The notes under the pieces are model-generated. The model was not told the origin of the DNA. It searched no databases and saw only the letters and a program-made list of their open reading frames with translations. 64,000 nucleotides of DNA, taken from NCBI RefSeq assembly GCF_009870125.1, contig NC_046683.1, positions 49,677,869 to 49,741,868 of the forward strand. The letters are read 5' to 3'. The number at the start of each line of letters is the position of its first letter. Position 1 is the stretch's first letter. This DNA is from Drosophila pseudoobscura (lineage: Eukaryota; Arthropoda; Insecta; Diptera; Drosophilidae). A program made the position numbers and the translations under genes. This document shows, one piece after another, positions 34,401-47,557 of the stretch.

Positions 34401-37400
34401 TGGCGTATCCTTCCAAAAATAATGGTTTCTTCTGTACGCCATATCTCTGCTATAAGGCAGCCGATCGGGGCGCGGCTTGTCTTTTCGTGATCGGGAGAAT
34501 CCTGCCAACCGATTGTCATCAGAATCAAGGACATCGAGCTTTTCCCGATTTTCGCAAAATATCATGATGTAACCATCATTGAATTTGTCAAAAATCGGCC
34601 TCATTTTCGTGGTCGAGATTTTGATGCCGTTCGACAGGCTGGATCCCCACGGTCCTGCGAATGTAGGTCCTTCGCCGATCTGGCCCTATTTGTCTGAGAT
34701 ATAGCCTTCCGAAGATTTGGATTGGCGTATCCTTCCAAAAATAATGGTTTCTTCTGCACGCTGTATCTCGACTATTTATGGGCCTATCGGGGTGCGGAAT
34801 GTCTTTTCGTGATCGGAAGAATCCTGCCAACCGATTGTCATCAGAATCAAGGACATCGAGCTTTTCACGATTTTCGCAAAAAATCATGATGTAACCATCA
34901 TTGAATTTGTCAAAAATCGGCCTCATTTTCGTGGTCGAGATTTTGATGCCGTTCGACAGGCTGGATCCCCACGGTCCTGCGAATGTAGGTCCTTCGCTGA
35001 TCTGGCCCTATTTGTCTGAGATATAGCCTTCCGAAGATTTGGATTGGCGTATCCTACCAAAAATAATGGTTTCTTCTGCACGCTGTATCTCTGCTATAGC
35101 GCAGCCGATCGGGGTGCGGCATGTCTTTTCGTGATCGGGAGAATCCTGCCAACCGATTGTCATCAGAATCAAGGACATCGAGCTTGTCACGATTTTCGCA
35201 AAAAATCATGATGTAACCATCATTGAATTTGTCAAAAATCGGCCTCATTTTCGTGGTCGAGATTTTGATGCCGTTCGACAGGCTGGATCCCCACGGTCCT
35301 GCGAATGTAGGTCCTTCGCTGATCTGGCCCTATTTGTCTGAGATATAGCCTTCCGAAGATTTGGATTGGCGTATCCTTCCAAAAATAATGGTTTCTTCTG
35401 CACGCTGTATCTCGACTATTTATGGGCCTATCGGGGTGCGGAATGTCTTTTCGTGATCGGAAGAATCCTGCCAACCGATTGTCATCAGAATCAAGAACAT
35501 CGAGCTTGTCACGATTTTCGCAAAAAATCATGATGTAACCATCATTGAATTTGTAAAAAATCGGCCTCATTTTCGTGGTCGAGATTTTGATGCCGTTCGA
35601 CAGGCTGGATCCCCACGGTCCTGCGAATGTAGGTCCTTCGCTGATCTGGCCCTATTTGTCTGAGATATAGCCTTCCGAAGATTTGGATTGGCGTATCCTT
35701 CCAAAAATAATGGTTTCTTCTGCACGCTGTATCTCGACTATTTATGGGCCTATCGGGGTGCGGAATGTCTTTTCGTGATCGGAAGAATCCTGCCAACCGA
35801 TTGTCATCAGAATCAAGGACATCGAGCTTTTCACGATTTTCGCAAAAAATCATGATGTAACCATCATTGAATTTGTCAAAAATCGGCCTCATTTTCGTGG
35901 TCGAGATTTTGATGCCGTTCGACAGGCTGGATCCCCACGGTCCTGCGAATGTAGGTCCTTCGCTGATCTGGCCCTATTTGTCTGAGATATAGCCTTCCGA
36001 AGATTTGGATTGGCGTATCCTTCCAAAAATAATGGTTTCTTCTGTACGCTGTATCTCGACTATTTATGGGCCTATCGGGGTGCGGAATGTCTTTTCGTGA
36101 TCGGAAGAATCCTGCCAACCAATTGTGATCAGGATCAAGGACATCGAGCTTGTCACGATTTTCGCAAAAAATCATGATGTAACCATCATTGAATTTGTCA
36201 AAAATCGGCCTCATTTTCGTGGTCGAGATTTTGATGCCGTTCGGCAGGCTGGATCCCCACGGTCCTGCGAATGTAGGTCCTTCGCTGATCTGGCCCTATT
36301 TGTCTGAGATATAGCCTTCCGAAGATTTGGATTGGCGTATCCTTCCAAAAATAATGGTTTCTTCTGCACGCTGTATCTCTGCTATAGCGCAGCCGATCGG
36401 GGTGCGGCATGTCTTTTCGTGATCGGGAGAATCCTGCCAACCGATTGTCATCAGAATCAAGGACATCAGGCTTGTCACGATTTTCGCAAAAAATCATGAT
36501 GTAACCATCATTGAATTTGTAAAAAATCGGCCTCATTTTCGTGGTCGAGATTTTGATGCCGTTCGACAGGCTGGATCCCTACGGTCCTGCGAATGTAGGT
36601 CCTTCGCTGATCTGGCCCTATTTGTCTGAGATATAGCCTTCCGAAGATTTGGATTGGCGTATCCTTCCAAAAATAATGGTTTCTTCTGCACGCTGTATCT
36701 CTGCTATAGCGCAGCCGATCGGGGTGCGGCATGTCTTTTCGTGATCGGGAGAATCCTGCCAACCGATTGTCATCAGAATCAAGGACATCAGGCTTGTCAC
36801 GATTTTCGCAAAAAATCATGATGTAACCATCATTGAATTTGTCAAAAATCGGCCTCATTTTCGTGGTCGAGATTTTGATGCCGTTCGACAGGCTGGATCC
36901 CCACGGTCCTGCGAATGTAGGTCCTTCGCTGATCTGGCCCTATTTGTCTGAGATATAGCCTTCCGAAGATTTGGATTGGCGTATCCTTCCAAAAATAATG
37001 GTTTCTTCTGCACGCTGTATCTCTGCTATAGCGCAGCCGATCGGGGTGCGGCATGTCTTTTCGTGATCGGGAGAATCCTGCCAACCGATTGTCATCAGAA
37101 TCAAGGACATCAGGCTTGTCACGATTTTCGCAAAAAATCATGATGTAACCATCATTGAATTTGTCAAAAATCGGCCTCATTTTCGTGGTCGAGATTTTGA
37201 TGCCGTTCGACAGGCTGGATCCCCACGGTCCTGCGAATGTAGGTCCTTCGCCGATCTGGCCCTATTTGTCTGAGATATAGCCTTCCGAAGATTTGGATTG
37301 GCGTATCCTTCCAAAAATAATGGTTTCTTCTGCACGCTGTATCTCGACTATTTATGGGCCTATCGGGGTGCGGAATGTCTTTTCGTGATCGGAAGAATCC

Positions 37401-40400
37401 TGCCAACCGATTGTCATCAGAATCAAGGACATCGAGCTTTTCACGATTTTCGCAAAAAATCATGATGTAACCATCATTGAATTTGTCAAAAATCGGCCTC
37501 ATTTTCGTGGTCGAGATTTTGATGCCGTTCGACAGGCTGGATCCCTACGGTCCTGCGAATGTAGGTCCTTCGCTGATCTGGCCCTATTTGTCTGAGATAT
37601 AGCCTTCCGAAGATTTGGATTGGCGTATCCTTCCAAAAATAATGGTTTCTTCTGCACGCTGTATCTCTGCTATAGCGCAGCCGATCGGGGTGCGGCATGT
37701 CTTTTCGTGATCGGGAGAATCCTGCCAACCGATTGTCATCAGAATCAAGGACATCAGGCTTGTCACGATTTTCGCAAAAAATCATGATGTAACCATCATT
37801 GAATTTGTCAAAAATCGGCCTCATTTTCGTGGTCGAGATTTTGATGCCGTTCGACAGGCTGGATCCCTACGGTCCTGCGAATGTAGGTCCTTCGCTGATC
37901 TGGCCCTATTTGTCTGAGATATAGCCTTCCGAAGATTTGGATTGGCGTATCCTTCCAAAAATAATGGTTTCTTCTGTACGCCATATCTCTGCTATAAGGC
38001 AGCCGATCGGGGCGCGGCTTGTCTTTTCGTGATCGGGAGAATCCTGCCAACCGATTGTCATCAGAATCAAGGACATCGAGCTTTTCCCGATTTTCGCAAA
38101 ATATCATGATGTAACCATCATTGAATTTGTCAAAAATCGGCCTCATTTTCGTGGTCGAGATTTTGATGCCGTTCGACAGGCTGGATCCCCACGGTCCTGC
38201 GAATGTAGGTCCTTCGCCGATCTGGCCCTATTTGTCTGAGATATAGCCTTCCGAAGATTTGGATTGGCGTATCCTTCCAAAAATAATGGTTTCTTCTGCA
38301 CGCTGTATCTCGACTATTTATGGGCCTATCGGGGTGCGGAATGTCTTTTCGTGATCGGAAGAATCCTGCCAACCGATTGTCATCAGAATCAAGGACATCG
38401 AGCTTTTCACGATTTTCGCAAAAAATCATGATGTAACCATCATTGAATTTGTCAAAAATCGGCCTCATTTTCGTGGTCGAGATTTTGATGCCGTTCGACA
38501 GGCTGGATCCCTACGGTCCTGCGAATGTAGGTCCTTCGCTGATCTGGCCCTATTTGTCTGAGATATAGCCTTCCGAAGATTTGGATTGGCGTATCCTTCC
38601 AAAAATAATGGTTTCTTCTGCACGCTGTATCTCGACTATTTATGGGCCTATCGGGGTGCGGAATGTCTTTTCGTGATCGGAAGAATCCTGCCAACCGATT
38701 GTGATCAGGATCAAGGACATCGAGCTTGTCACGATTTTCGCAAAAAATCATGATGTAACCATCATTGAATTTGTCAAAAATCGGCCTCATTTTCGTGGTC
38801 GAGATTTTGATGCCGTTCGACAGGCTGGATCCCCACGGTCCTGCGAATGTAGGTCCTTCGCTGATCTGGCCCTATTTGTCTGAGATATAGCCTTCCGAAG
38901 ATTTGGATTGGCGTATCCTTCCAAAAATAATGGTTTCTTCTGCACGCTGTATCTCGACTATTTATGGGCCTATCGGGGTGCGGAATGTCTTTTCGTGATC
39001 GGAAGAATCCTGCCAACCGATTGTGATCAGGATCAAGGACATCGAGCTTGTCACGATTTTCGCAAAAAATCATGATGTAACCATCATTGAATTTGTCAAA
39101 AATCGGCCTCATTTTCGTGGTCGAGATTTTGATGCCGTTCGACAGGCTGGATCCCCACGGTCCTGCGAATGTAGGTCCTTCGCTGATCTGGCCCTATTTG
39201 TCTGAGATATAGCCTTCCGAAGATTTGGATTGGCGTATCCTTCCAAAAATAATGGTTTCTTCTGCACGCTGTATCTCGACTATTTATGGGCCTATCGGGG
39301 TGCGGAATGTCTTTTCGTGATCGGAAGAATCCTGCCAACCGATTGTGATCAGGATCAAGGACATCGAGCTTGTCACGATTTTCGCAAAAAATCATGATGT
39401 AACCATCATTGAATTTGTCAAAAATCGGCCTCATTTTCGTGGTCGAGATTTTGATGCCGTTCGACAGGCTGGATCCCTACGGTCCTGCGAATGTAGGTCC
39501 TTCGCTGATCTGGCCCTATTTGTCTGAGATATAGCCTTCCGAAGATTTGGATTGGCGTATCCTTCCAAAAATAATGGTTTCTTCTGCACGCTGTATCTCG
39601 ACTATTTATGGGCCTATCGGGGTGCGGAATGTCTTTTCGTGATCGGAAGAATCCTGCCAACCGATTGTGATCAGGATCAAGGACATCGAGCTTGTCACGA
39701 TTTTCGCAAAAAATCATGATGTAACCATCATTGAATTTGTCAAAAATCGGCCTCATTTTCGTGGTCGAGATTTTGATGCCGTTCGACAGGCTGGATCCCC
39801 ACGGTCCTGCGAATGTAGGTCCTTCGCTGATCTGGCCCTATTTGTCTGAGATATAGCCTTCCGAAGATTTGGATTGGCGTATCCTTCCAAAAATAATGGT
39901 TTCTTCTGTACGCTGTATCTCGACTATTTATGGGCCTATCGGGGTGCGGAATGTCTTTTCGTGATCGGAAGAATCCTGCCAACCGATTGTCATCAGAATC
40001 AAGGACATCGAGCTTTTCACGATTTTCGCAAAAAATCATGATGTAACCATCATTGAATTTGTCAAAAATCGGCCTCATTTTCGTGGTCGAGATTTTGATG
40101 CCGTTCGACAGGCTGGATCCCCACGGTCCTGCGAATGTAGGTCCTTCGCTGATCTGGCCCTATTTGTCTGAGATATAGCCTTCCGAAGATTTGGATTGGC
40201 GTATCATTTCAAAAATAATGCTTTCTTCTGCACGCTGTATCTCTGCTATAGCGCAGCCGATCGGGGTGCGGCATGTCTTTTCGTGATCGGGAGAATCCTG
40301 CCAACCGATTGTCATCAGAATCAAGGACATCGAGCTTGTCACGATTTTCGCAAAAAATCATGATGTAACCATCATTGAATTTGTCAAAAATCGGCCTCAT

Positions 40401-43400
40401 TTTCGTGGTCGAGATTTTGATGCCGTTCGACAGGCTGGATCCCCACGGTCCTGCGAATGTAGGTCCTTCGCTGATCTGGCCCTATTTGTCTGAGATATAG
40501 CCTTCCGAAGATTTGGATTGGCGTATCCTTCCAAAAATAATGGTTTCTTCTGTACGCTGTATCTCGACTATTTATGGGCCTATCGGGGTGCGGAATGTCT
40601 TTTCGTGATCGGAAGAATCCTGCCAACCGATTGTCATCAGAATCAAGGACATCGAGCTTTTCACGATTTTCGCAAAAAATCATGATGTAACCATCATTGA
40701 ATTTGTCAAAAATCGGCCTCATTTTCGTGGTCGAGATTTTGATGCCGTTCGACAGGCTGGATCCCCACGGTCCTGCGAATGTAGGTCCTTCGCTGATCTG
40801 GCCCTATTTGTCTGAGATATAGCCTTCCGAAGATTTGGATTGGCGTATCCTTCCAAAAATAATGGTTTCTTCTGTACGCTGTATCTCGACTATTTATGGG
40901 CCTATCGGGGTGCGGAATGTCTTTTCGTGATCGGAAGAATCCTGCCAACCAATTGTGATCAGGATCAAGGACATCGAGCTTGTCACGATTTTCGCAAAAA
41001 ATCATGATGTAACCATCATTGAATTTGTCAAAAATCGGCCTCATTTTCGTGGTCGAGATTTTGATGCCGTTCGACAGGCTGGATCCCTACGGTCCTGCGA
41101 ATGTAGGTCCTTCGCTGATCTGGCCCTATTTGTCTGAGATATAGCCTTCCGAAGATTTGGATTGGCGTATCCTTCCAAAAATAATGGTTTCTTCTGCACG
41201 CTGTATCTCTGCTATAGCGCAGCCGATCGGGGTGCGGAATGTCTTTTCGTGATCGGAAGAATCCTGCCAACCAATTGTGATCAGGATCAAGGACATCGAG
41301 CTTGTCACGATTTTCGCAAAAAATCATGATGTAACCATCATTGAATTTGTCAAAAATCGGCCTCATTTTCGTGGTCGAGATTTTGATGCCGTTCGGCAGG
41401 CTGGATCCCCACGGTCCTGCGAATGTAGGTCCTTCGCTGATCTGGCCCTATTTGTCTGAGATATAGCCTTCCGAAGATTTGGATTGGCGTATCCTTCCAA
41501 AAATAATGGTTTCTTCTGCACGCTGTATCTCTGCTATAGCGCAGCCGATCGGGGTGCGGCATGTCTTTTCGTGATCGGGAGAATCCTGCCAACCGATTGT
41601 CATCAGAATCAAGGACATCGAGCTTGTCACGATTTTCGCAAAAAATCATGATGTAACCATCATTGAATTTGTCAAAAATCGGCCTCATTTTCGTGGTCGA
41701 GATTTTGATGCCGTTCGACAGGCTGGATCCCTACGGTCCTGCGAATGTAGGTCCTTCGCTGATCTGGCCCTATTTGTCTGAGATATAGCCTTCCGAAGAT
41801 TTGGATTGGCGTATCCTTCCAAAAATAATGGTTTCTTCTGCACGCTGTATCTCGACTATTTATGGGCCTATCGGGGTGCGGAATGTCTTTTCGTGATCGG
41901 AAGAATCCTGCCAACCGATTGTGATCAGGATCAAGGACATCGAGCTTGTCACGATTTTCGCAAAAAATCATGATGTAACCATCATTGAATTTGTCAAAAA
42001 TCGGCCTCATTTTCGTGGTCGAGATTTTGATGCCGTTCGACAGGCTGGATCCCCACGGTCCTGCGAATGTAGGTCCTTCGCTGATCTGGCCCTATTTGTC
42101 TGAGATATAGCCTTCCGAAGATTTGGATTGGCGTATCCTTCCAAAAATAATGGTTTCTTCTGCACGCTGTATCTCTGCTATAGCGCAGCCGATCGGGGTG
42201 CGGCATGTCTTTTCGTGATCGGGAGAATCCTGCCAACCGATTGTCATCAGAATCAAGGACATCGAGCTTGTCACGATTTTCGCAAAAAATCATGATGTAA
42301 CCATCATTGAATTTGTCAAAAATCGGCCTCATTTTCGTGGTCGAGATTTTGATGCCGTTCGACAGGCTGGATCCCCACGGTCCTGCGAATGTAGGTCCTT
42401 CGCTGATCTGGCCCTATTTGTCTGAGATATAGCCTTCCGAAGATTTGGATTGGCGTATCCTTCCAAAAATAATGGTTTTTTCTGTACGCTGTATCTCGAC
42501 TATTTATGGGCCTATCGGGGTGCGGAATGTCTTTTCGTGATCGGAAGAATCCTGCCAACCGATTGTCATCAGAATCAAGGACATCGAGCTTGTCACGATT
42601 TTCGCAAAAAATCATGATGTAACCATCATTGAATTTGTCAAAAATCGGCCTCATTTTCGTGGTCGAGATTTTGATGCCGTTCGGCAGGCTGGATCCCCAC
42701 GGTCCTGCGAATGTAGGTCCTTCGCTGATCTGGCCCTATTTGTCTGAGATATAGCCTTCCGAAGATTTGGATTGGCGTATCCTTCCAAAAATAATGGTTT
42801 CTTCTGCACGCTGTATCTCTGCTATAGCGCAGCCGATCGGGGTGCGGCATGTCTTTTCGTGTTCGGGAGAATCCTGCCAACCGATTGTCATCAGAATCAA
42901 GGACATCGAGCTTGTCACGATTTTCGCAAAAAATCATGATGTAACCATCATTGAATTTGTCAAAAATCGGCCTCATTTTCGTGGTCGAGATTTTGATGCC
43001 GTTCGACAGGCTGGATCCCTACGGTCCTGCGAATGTAGGTCCTTCGCTGATCTGGCCCTATTTGTCTGAGATATAGCCTTCCGAAGATTTGGATTGGCGT
43101 ATCCTTCCAAAAATAATGGTTTCTTCTGCACGCTGTATCTCTGCTATAGCGCAGCCGATCGGGGTGCGGAATGTCTTTTCGTGATCGGAAGAATCCTGCC
43201 AACCAATTGTGATCAGGATCAAGGACATCGAGCTTGTCACGATTTTCGCAAAAAATCATGATGTAACCATCATTGAATTTGTCAAAAATCGGCCTCATTT
43301 TCGTGGTCGAGATTTTGATGCCGTTCGGCAGGCTGGATCCCCACGGTCCTGCGAATGTAGGTCCTTCGCTGATCTGGCCCTATTTGTCTGAGATATAGCC

Positions 43401-45985
43401 TTCCGAAGATTTGGATTGGCGTATCCTTCCAAAAATAATGGTTTCTTCTGCACGCTGTATCTCTGCTATAGCGCAGCCGATCGGGGTGCGGCATGTCTTT
43501 TCGTGATCGGGAGAATCCTGCCAACCGATTGTCATCAGAATCAAGGACATCGAGCTTGTCACGATTTTCGCAAAAAATCATGATGTAACCATCATTGAAT
43601 TTGTAAAAAATCGGCCTCATTTTCGTGGTCGAGATTTTGATGCCGTTCGGCAGGCTGGATCCCCACGGTCCTGCGAATGTAGGTCCTTCGCTGATCTGGC
43701 CCTATTTGTCTGAGATATAGCCTTCCGAAGATTTGGATTGGCGTATCCTTCCAAAAATAATGGTTTCTTCTGCACGCTGTATCTCTGCTATAGCGCAGCC
43801 GATCGGGGTGCGGCATGTCTTTTCGTGATCGGGAGAATCCTGCCAACCGATTGTCATCAGAATCAAGGACATCGAGCTTGTCACGATTTTCGCAAAAAAT
43901 CATGATGTAACCATCATTGAATTTGTCAAAAATCGGCCTCATTTTCGTGGTCGAGATTTTGATGCCGTTCGACAGGCTGGATCCCTACGGTCCTGCGAAT
44001 GTAGGTCCTTCGCTGATCTGGCCCTATTTGTCTGAGATATAGCCTTCCGAAGATTTGGATTGGCGTATCCTTCCAAAAATAATGGTTTCTTCTGCACGCT
44101 GTATCTCGACTATTTATGGGCCTATCGGGGTGCGGAATGTCTTTTCGTGATCGGAAGAATCCTGCCAACCGATTGTGATCAGGATCAAGGACATCGAGCT
44201 TGTCACGATTTTCGCAAAAAATCATGATGTAACCATCATTGAATTTGTAAAAAATCGGCCTCATTTTCGTGGTCGAGATTTTGATGCCGTTCGACAGGCT
44301 GGATCCCCACGGTCCTGCGAATGTAGGTCCTTCGCTGATCTGGCCCTATTTGTCTGAGATATAGCCTTCCGAAGATTTGGATTGGCGTATCCTTCCAAAA
44401 ATAATGGTTTCTTCTGTACGCCATATCTCTGCTATAAGGCAGCCGATCGGGGTGCGGCATGTCTTTTCGTGATCGGGAGAATCCTGCCAACCGATTGTCA
44501 TCAGAATCAAGGACATCGAGCTTGTCACGATTTTCGCAAAAAATCATGATGTAACCATCATTGAATTTGTCAAAAATCGGCCTCATTTTCGTGGTCGAGA
44601 TTTTGATGCCGTTCGACAGGCTGGATCCCCACGGTCCTGCGAATGTAGGTCCTTCGCTGATCTGGCCCTATTTGTCTGAGATATAGCCTTCCGAAGATTT
44701 GGATTGGCGTATCCTTCCAAAAATAATGGTTTCTTCTGCACGCTGTATCTCTGCTATAACGCAGCCGATCGGGGTGCGGAATGTCTTTTCGTGATCGGGA
44801 GAATCCTGCCAACCGATTGTGATCAGGATCAAGGACATCGAGCTTGTCACGATTTTCGCAAAAAATCATGATGTAACCATCATTGAATTTGTCAAAAATC
44901 GGCCTCATTTTCGTGGTCGAGATTTTGATGCCGTTCGACAGGCTGGATCCCCACGGTCCTGCGAATGTAGGTCCTTCGCTGATCTGGCCCTATTTGTCTG
45001 AGATATAGCCTTCCGAAGATTTGGATTGGCGTATCCTTCCAAAAATAATGATTTCTTCTGCACGCTGTATCTCGACTATTTATGGGCCTATCGGGGTGCG
45101 GAATGTCTTTTCGTGATCGGAAGAATCCTGCCAACCGATTGTGATCAGGATCAAGGACATCGAGCTTGTCACGATTTTCGCAAAAAATCATGATGTAACC
45201 ATCATTGAATTTGTCAAAAATCGGCCTCATTTTCGTGGTCGAGATTTTGATGCCGTTCGACAGGCTGGATCCCCACGGTCCTGCGAATGTAGGTCCTTCG
45301 CTGATCTGGCCCTATTTGTCTGAGATATAGCCTTCCGAAGATTTGGATTGGCGTATCCTTCCAAAAATAATGGTTTCTTCTGCACGCTGTATCTCTGCTA
45401 TAACGCAGCCGATCGGGGTGCGGAATGTCTTTTCGTGATCGGGAGAATCCTGCCAACCGATTGTGATCAGGATCAAGGACATCGAGCTTGTCACGATTTT
45501 CGCAAAAAATCATGATGTAACCATCATTGAATTTGTCAAAAATCGGCCTCATTTTCGTGGTCGAGATTTTGATGCCGTTCGACAGGCTGGATCCCCACGG
45601 TCCTGCGAATGTAGGTCCTTCGCTGATCTGGCCCTATTTGTCTGAGATATAGCCTTCCGAAGATTTGGATTGGCGTATCCTTCCAAAAATAATGGTTTCT
45701 TCTGCACGCTGTATCTCTGCTATAACGCAGCCGATCGGGGTGCGGAATGTCTTTTCGTGATCGGGAGAATCCTGCCAACCGATTGTGATCAGGATCAAGG
45801 ACATCGAGCTTGTCACGATTTTCGCAAAAAATCATGATGTAACCATCATTGAATTTGTCAAAAATCGGCCTCATTTTCGTGGTCGAGATTTTGATGCCGT
45901 TCGACAGGCTGGATCCCCACGGTCCTGCGAATGTAGGTCCTTCGCTGATCTGGCCCTTTTTTTCTGAGATATAGCCTTCCGAAGA
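31410..45985. repeat. 322-bp satellite, block 5 (about 45 copies)
   Basis: Main array. The monomer landmark ATGAGGCCGATTTTTG (minus strand) recurs at steps of exactly 322 bases for 43 consecutive intervals from about 32,028 to 45,874, with no insertion or deletion. Three monomer types differ mainly in a 50-bp centre: A (GCTATAGCGCAGCCG), B (CTATTTATGGGCCTATCGGGG) and C (TACGCCATATCTCTGC). Type order shows local higher-order repeats. Monomers end at the right junction CTTCCGAAG|AATAATAATGG as in blocks 3-4. Confidence 0.98.
31690..33621. repeat. 966-bp higher-order repeat, two copies
   Basis: Monomers starting at 31,690, 32,012 and 32,334 (types B, A, A with a private GGATCTCCACGG change and a GGTTGAGATTTTG change in the third) recur in the same order at 32,656, 32,978 and 33,300. 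A trimer duplicated by unequal exchange. Confidence 0.85.
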
Positions 45986-46221
45986 ATAATAATGGTTTAA
46001 TGGTTAATGGCTATAATAATATAGCCTTCCGAATAATGGTTTCTTCTGTACGCCATATCTCTGCTATAAGGCAGCCGATCGGGGCGCGGCGTGTCTTTTC
46101 GTGATCGGAAGAGTCCTGCCAATCAGCTGCCATCGACAAAAAAGACATCCATTACCTGTATATTTAAATAAAAATTAATAATACACTTTCACTGACAGTA
46201 TAACTTTTCTTTATTCTTAGA

Positions 46222-46483
46222 ATGCCATGACGGCCATTCATACGCCGCTGAATCAAACACTGGGCTTCAGCCTCGAGACGCGTAAGTGAATCAGTATATA
46301 ATTGTGGACATATTTTAAAATATATCTTCCTTCACAGAGGGCTTTGCCACAAATCGAGTCGTATCCAAGCATTACCGAGGCGTCGTCGAGACAGACCGAG
46401 CACAATCCCAGCCAGACAGAACCGTATTCCAGCATGACAGGAGCGCACCCCTTGCAAGATCCGAACCCAACAAGCCATCGTAA
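46222..46483 (+). pseudogene. two-exon gene-like unit, copy 5 (5'-deleted)
   Basis: Following the acceptor TTCTTTATTCTTAG, most of exon A is deleted: AATG is joined to CCATGACGGCC. The remaining frame can start at the ATG at 46,227 (MTAIHTPLNQTLGFSLET), keeps the donor at 46,282 and exon B from 46,338, and ends at TAA 46,481-46,483. The signal-like N-terminus is lost. Confidence 0.55.
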
Positions 46484-46990
46484 TCATTCGACCTGGCCAT
46501 CGACAACAAGGACTTTCCCTATGGCAACCAAGGGAGAGATTGTTGCATTTATGTTAAAGATAGATCAAAATGCTTTCGACTTGTTTATTTATTTATACTA
46601 AGCTAAGTTTTGATGAATAAAGCTATTGAAAAAACATCCCTGCTCTGTTCTGTATCCGGGAGACTACCCCGATCACAAAAAGGCGTGGCACGACATGATG
46701 GGTTCACAAATAGAGGAGAAAACTAAATTTTTGGGATTGGGGAAAAGGTCCTTGATCCTTGGTAAGAAATCCATAAAATTAGGGACATTTTGTCGATCAC
46801 AAGAAGCCATCGCACGACCAGATCGGCCCACAAATTGCGAAAAAAATAGATATGTATGGTTAGAGTTGTTGGAGTCCTTTCCGAAGGATCAAGAAAATTG
46901 TTTAGATCTCGACGAGCCATGGCACCTTCCGCTCAGGCCACAAATAAGGGAGAAAACAAGATATATATGTCTGGAGAAAGTTCAATAGAT
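46484..46990. repeat. right edge of the repeat domain: modules in inverse orientation
   Basis: After the left-arm sequence (GACTACCCCGATCACAAAAAGG), the 110-130-bp modules continue in the orientation opposite to that at 17,690-18,545: GGAGTCCTTTCCGAAGGATC and CGAGCCATGGCACCTTCCGC are complements of the last modules there. The 135-bp element and the second arm are absent. Repeat homology stops near 46,990. Confidence 0.8.
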
Positions 46991-47557
46991 AGTTAGTGTG
47001 GATGCCTCTAAAAATTTCCCTGTCTACTAAGGTCGCGGACTTTTAATCTTAATTTTATAGACTCTCCTACCTGAGACAGCTATTGTCTCTACCTAGAGGA
47101 CACCATCGCTTACGTTTACAAATCCACCCCTAAATCCCACGGCTCACACTCATAAAAAGACTTCTATTTGGTGTAATGTTTACAATGTTTATTGTTATTA
47201 ATGTAAAGAAATAAGGATATAATTGAAATGAAATTTGGATTTAACTGCAAATTGTTAGTGAAATAGGAATATACTGGTTACTCGTACTTATGTGTTGTAC
47301 ATATTCGAGTGTCAAAAAAGGCCGTCGTCTATATAGTTTATAATGGTTATCCGAATGTGAAGTATTGAAATCTATTTTTACGAATAGAAAATGAACAGTT
47401 TTTATACCCGATCTTATTTTGTAGTTGAATACAAAAAAAAAAAACTATACTATATTTTCAATGGTGTTTTTGTTTTCTAAATAATTTGGGATTATATGTC
47501 TCATTAATTTTTTGATCTCAAAGATGCGTCAAGGCTTATTCGAATCGTCTGATTCCC
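46991..47557. other. spacer and probable stwl 3'UTR
   Basis: AT-rich, no coding potential. AATAAA on the minus strand at 47,193-47,188 lies about 365 bases beyond the stop of the stwl-like gene and is the best visible poly(A) signal. Thus the transcript end would lie only some 200 bases from the repeat domain. Confidence 0.4.

Noticed and set aside
25975..45874. Repeated 112-residue minus-strand frames (MRPIFDKFNDGYIMIF...) and 60-residue frames on both strands
   Set aside because: They are the satellite monomer read in several frames. The 322-bp period is not a multiple of three, so no frame continues between monomers, and several frames are open at once. Openness reflects composition and homogenisation, not coding.
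14820..46000. CRISPR-like array of direct repeats
   Set aside because: Repeat units are 322 bp with no unique spacers of constant size, and the host is an insect genome.
14735..46990. rDNA, histone or known Stellate repeats
   Set aside because: No rRNA or histone sequence and no Stellate-like kinase-subunit reading; resemblance to Stellate is only in layout.
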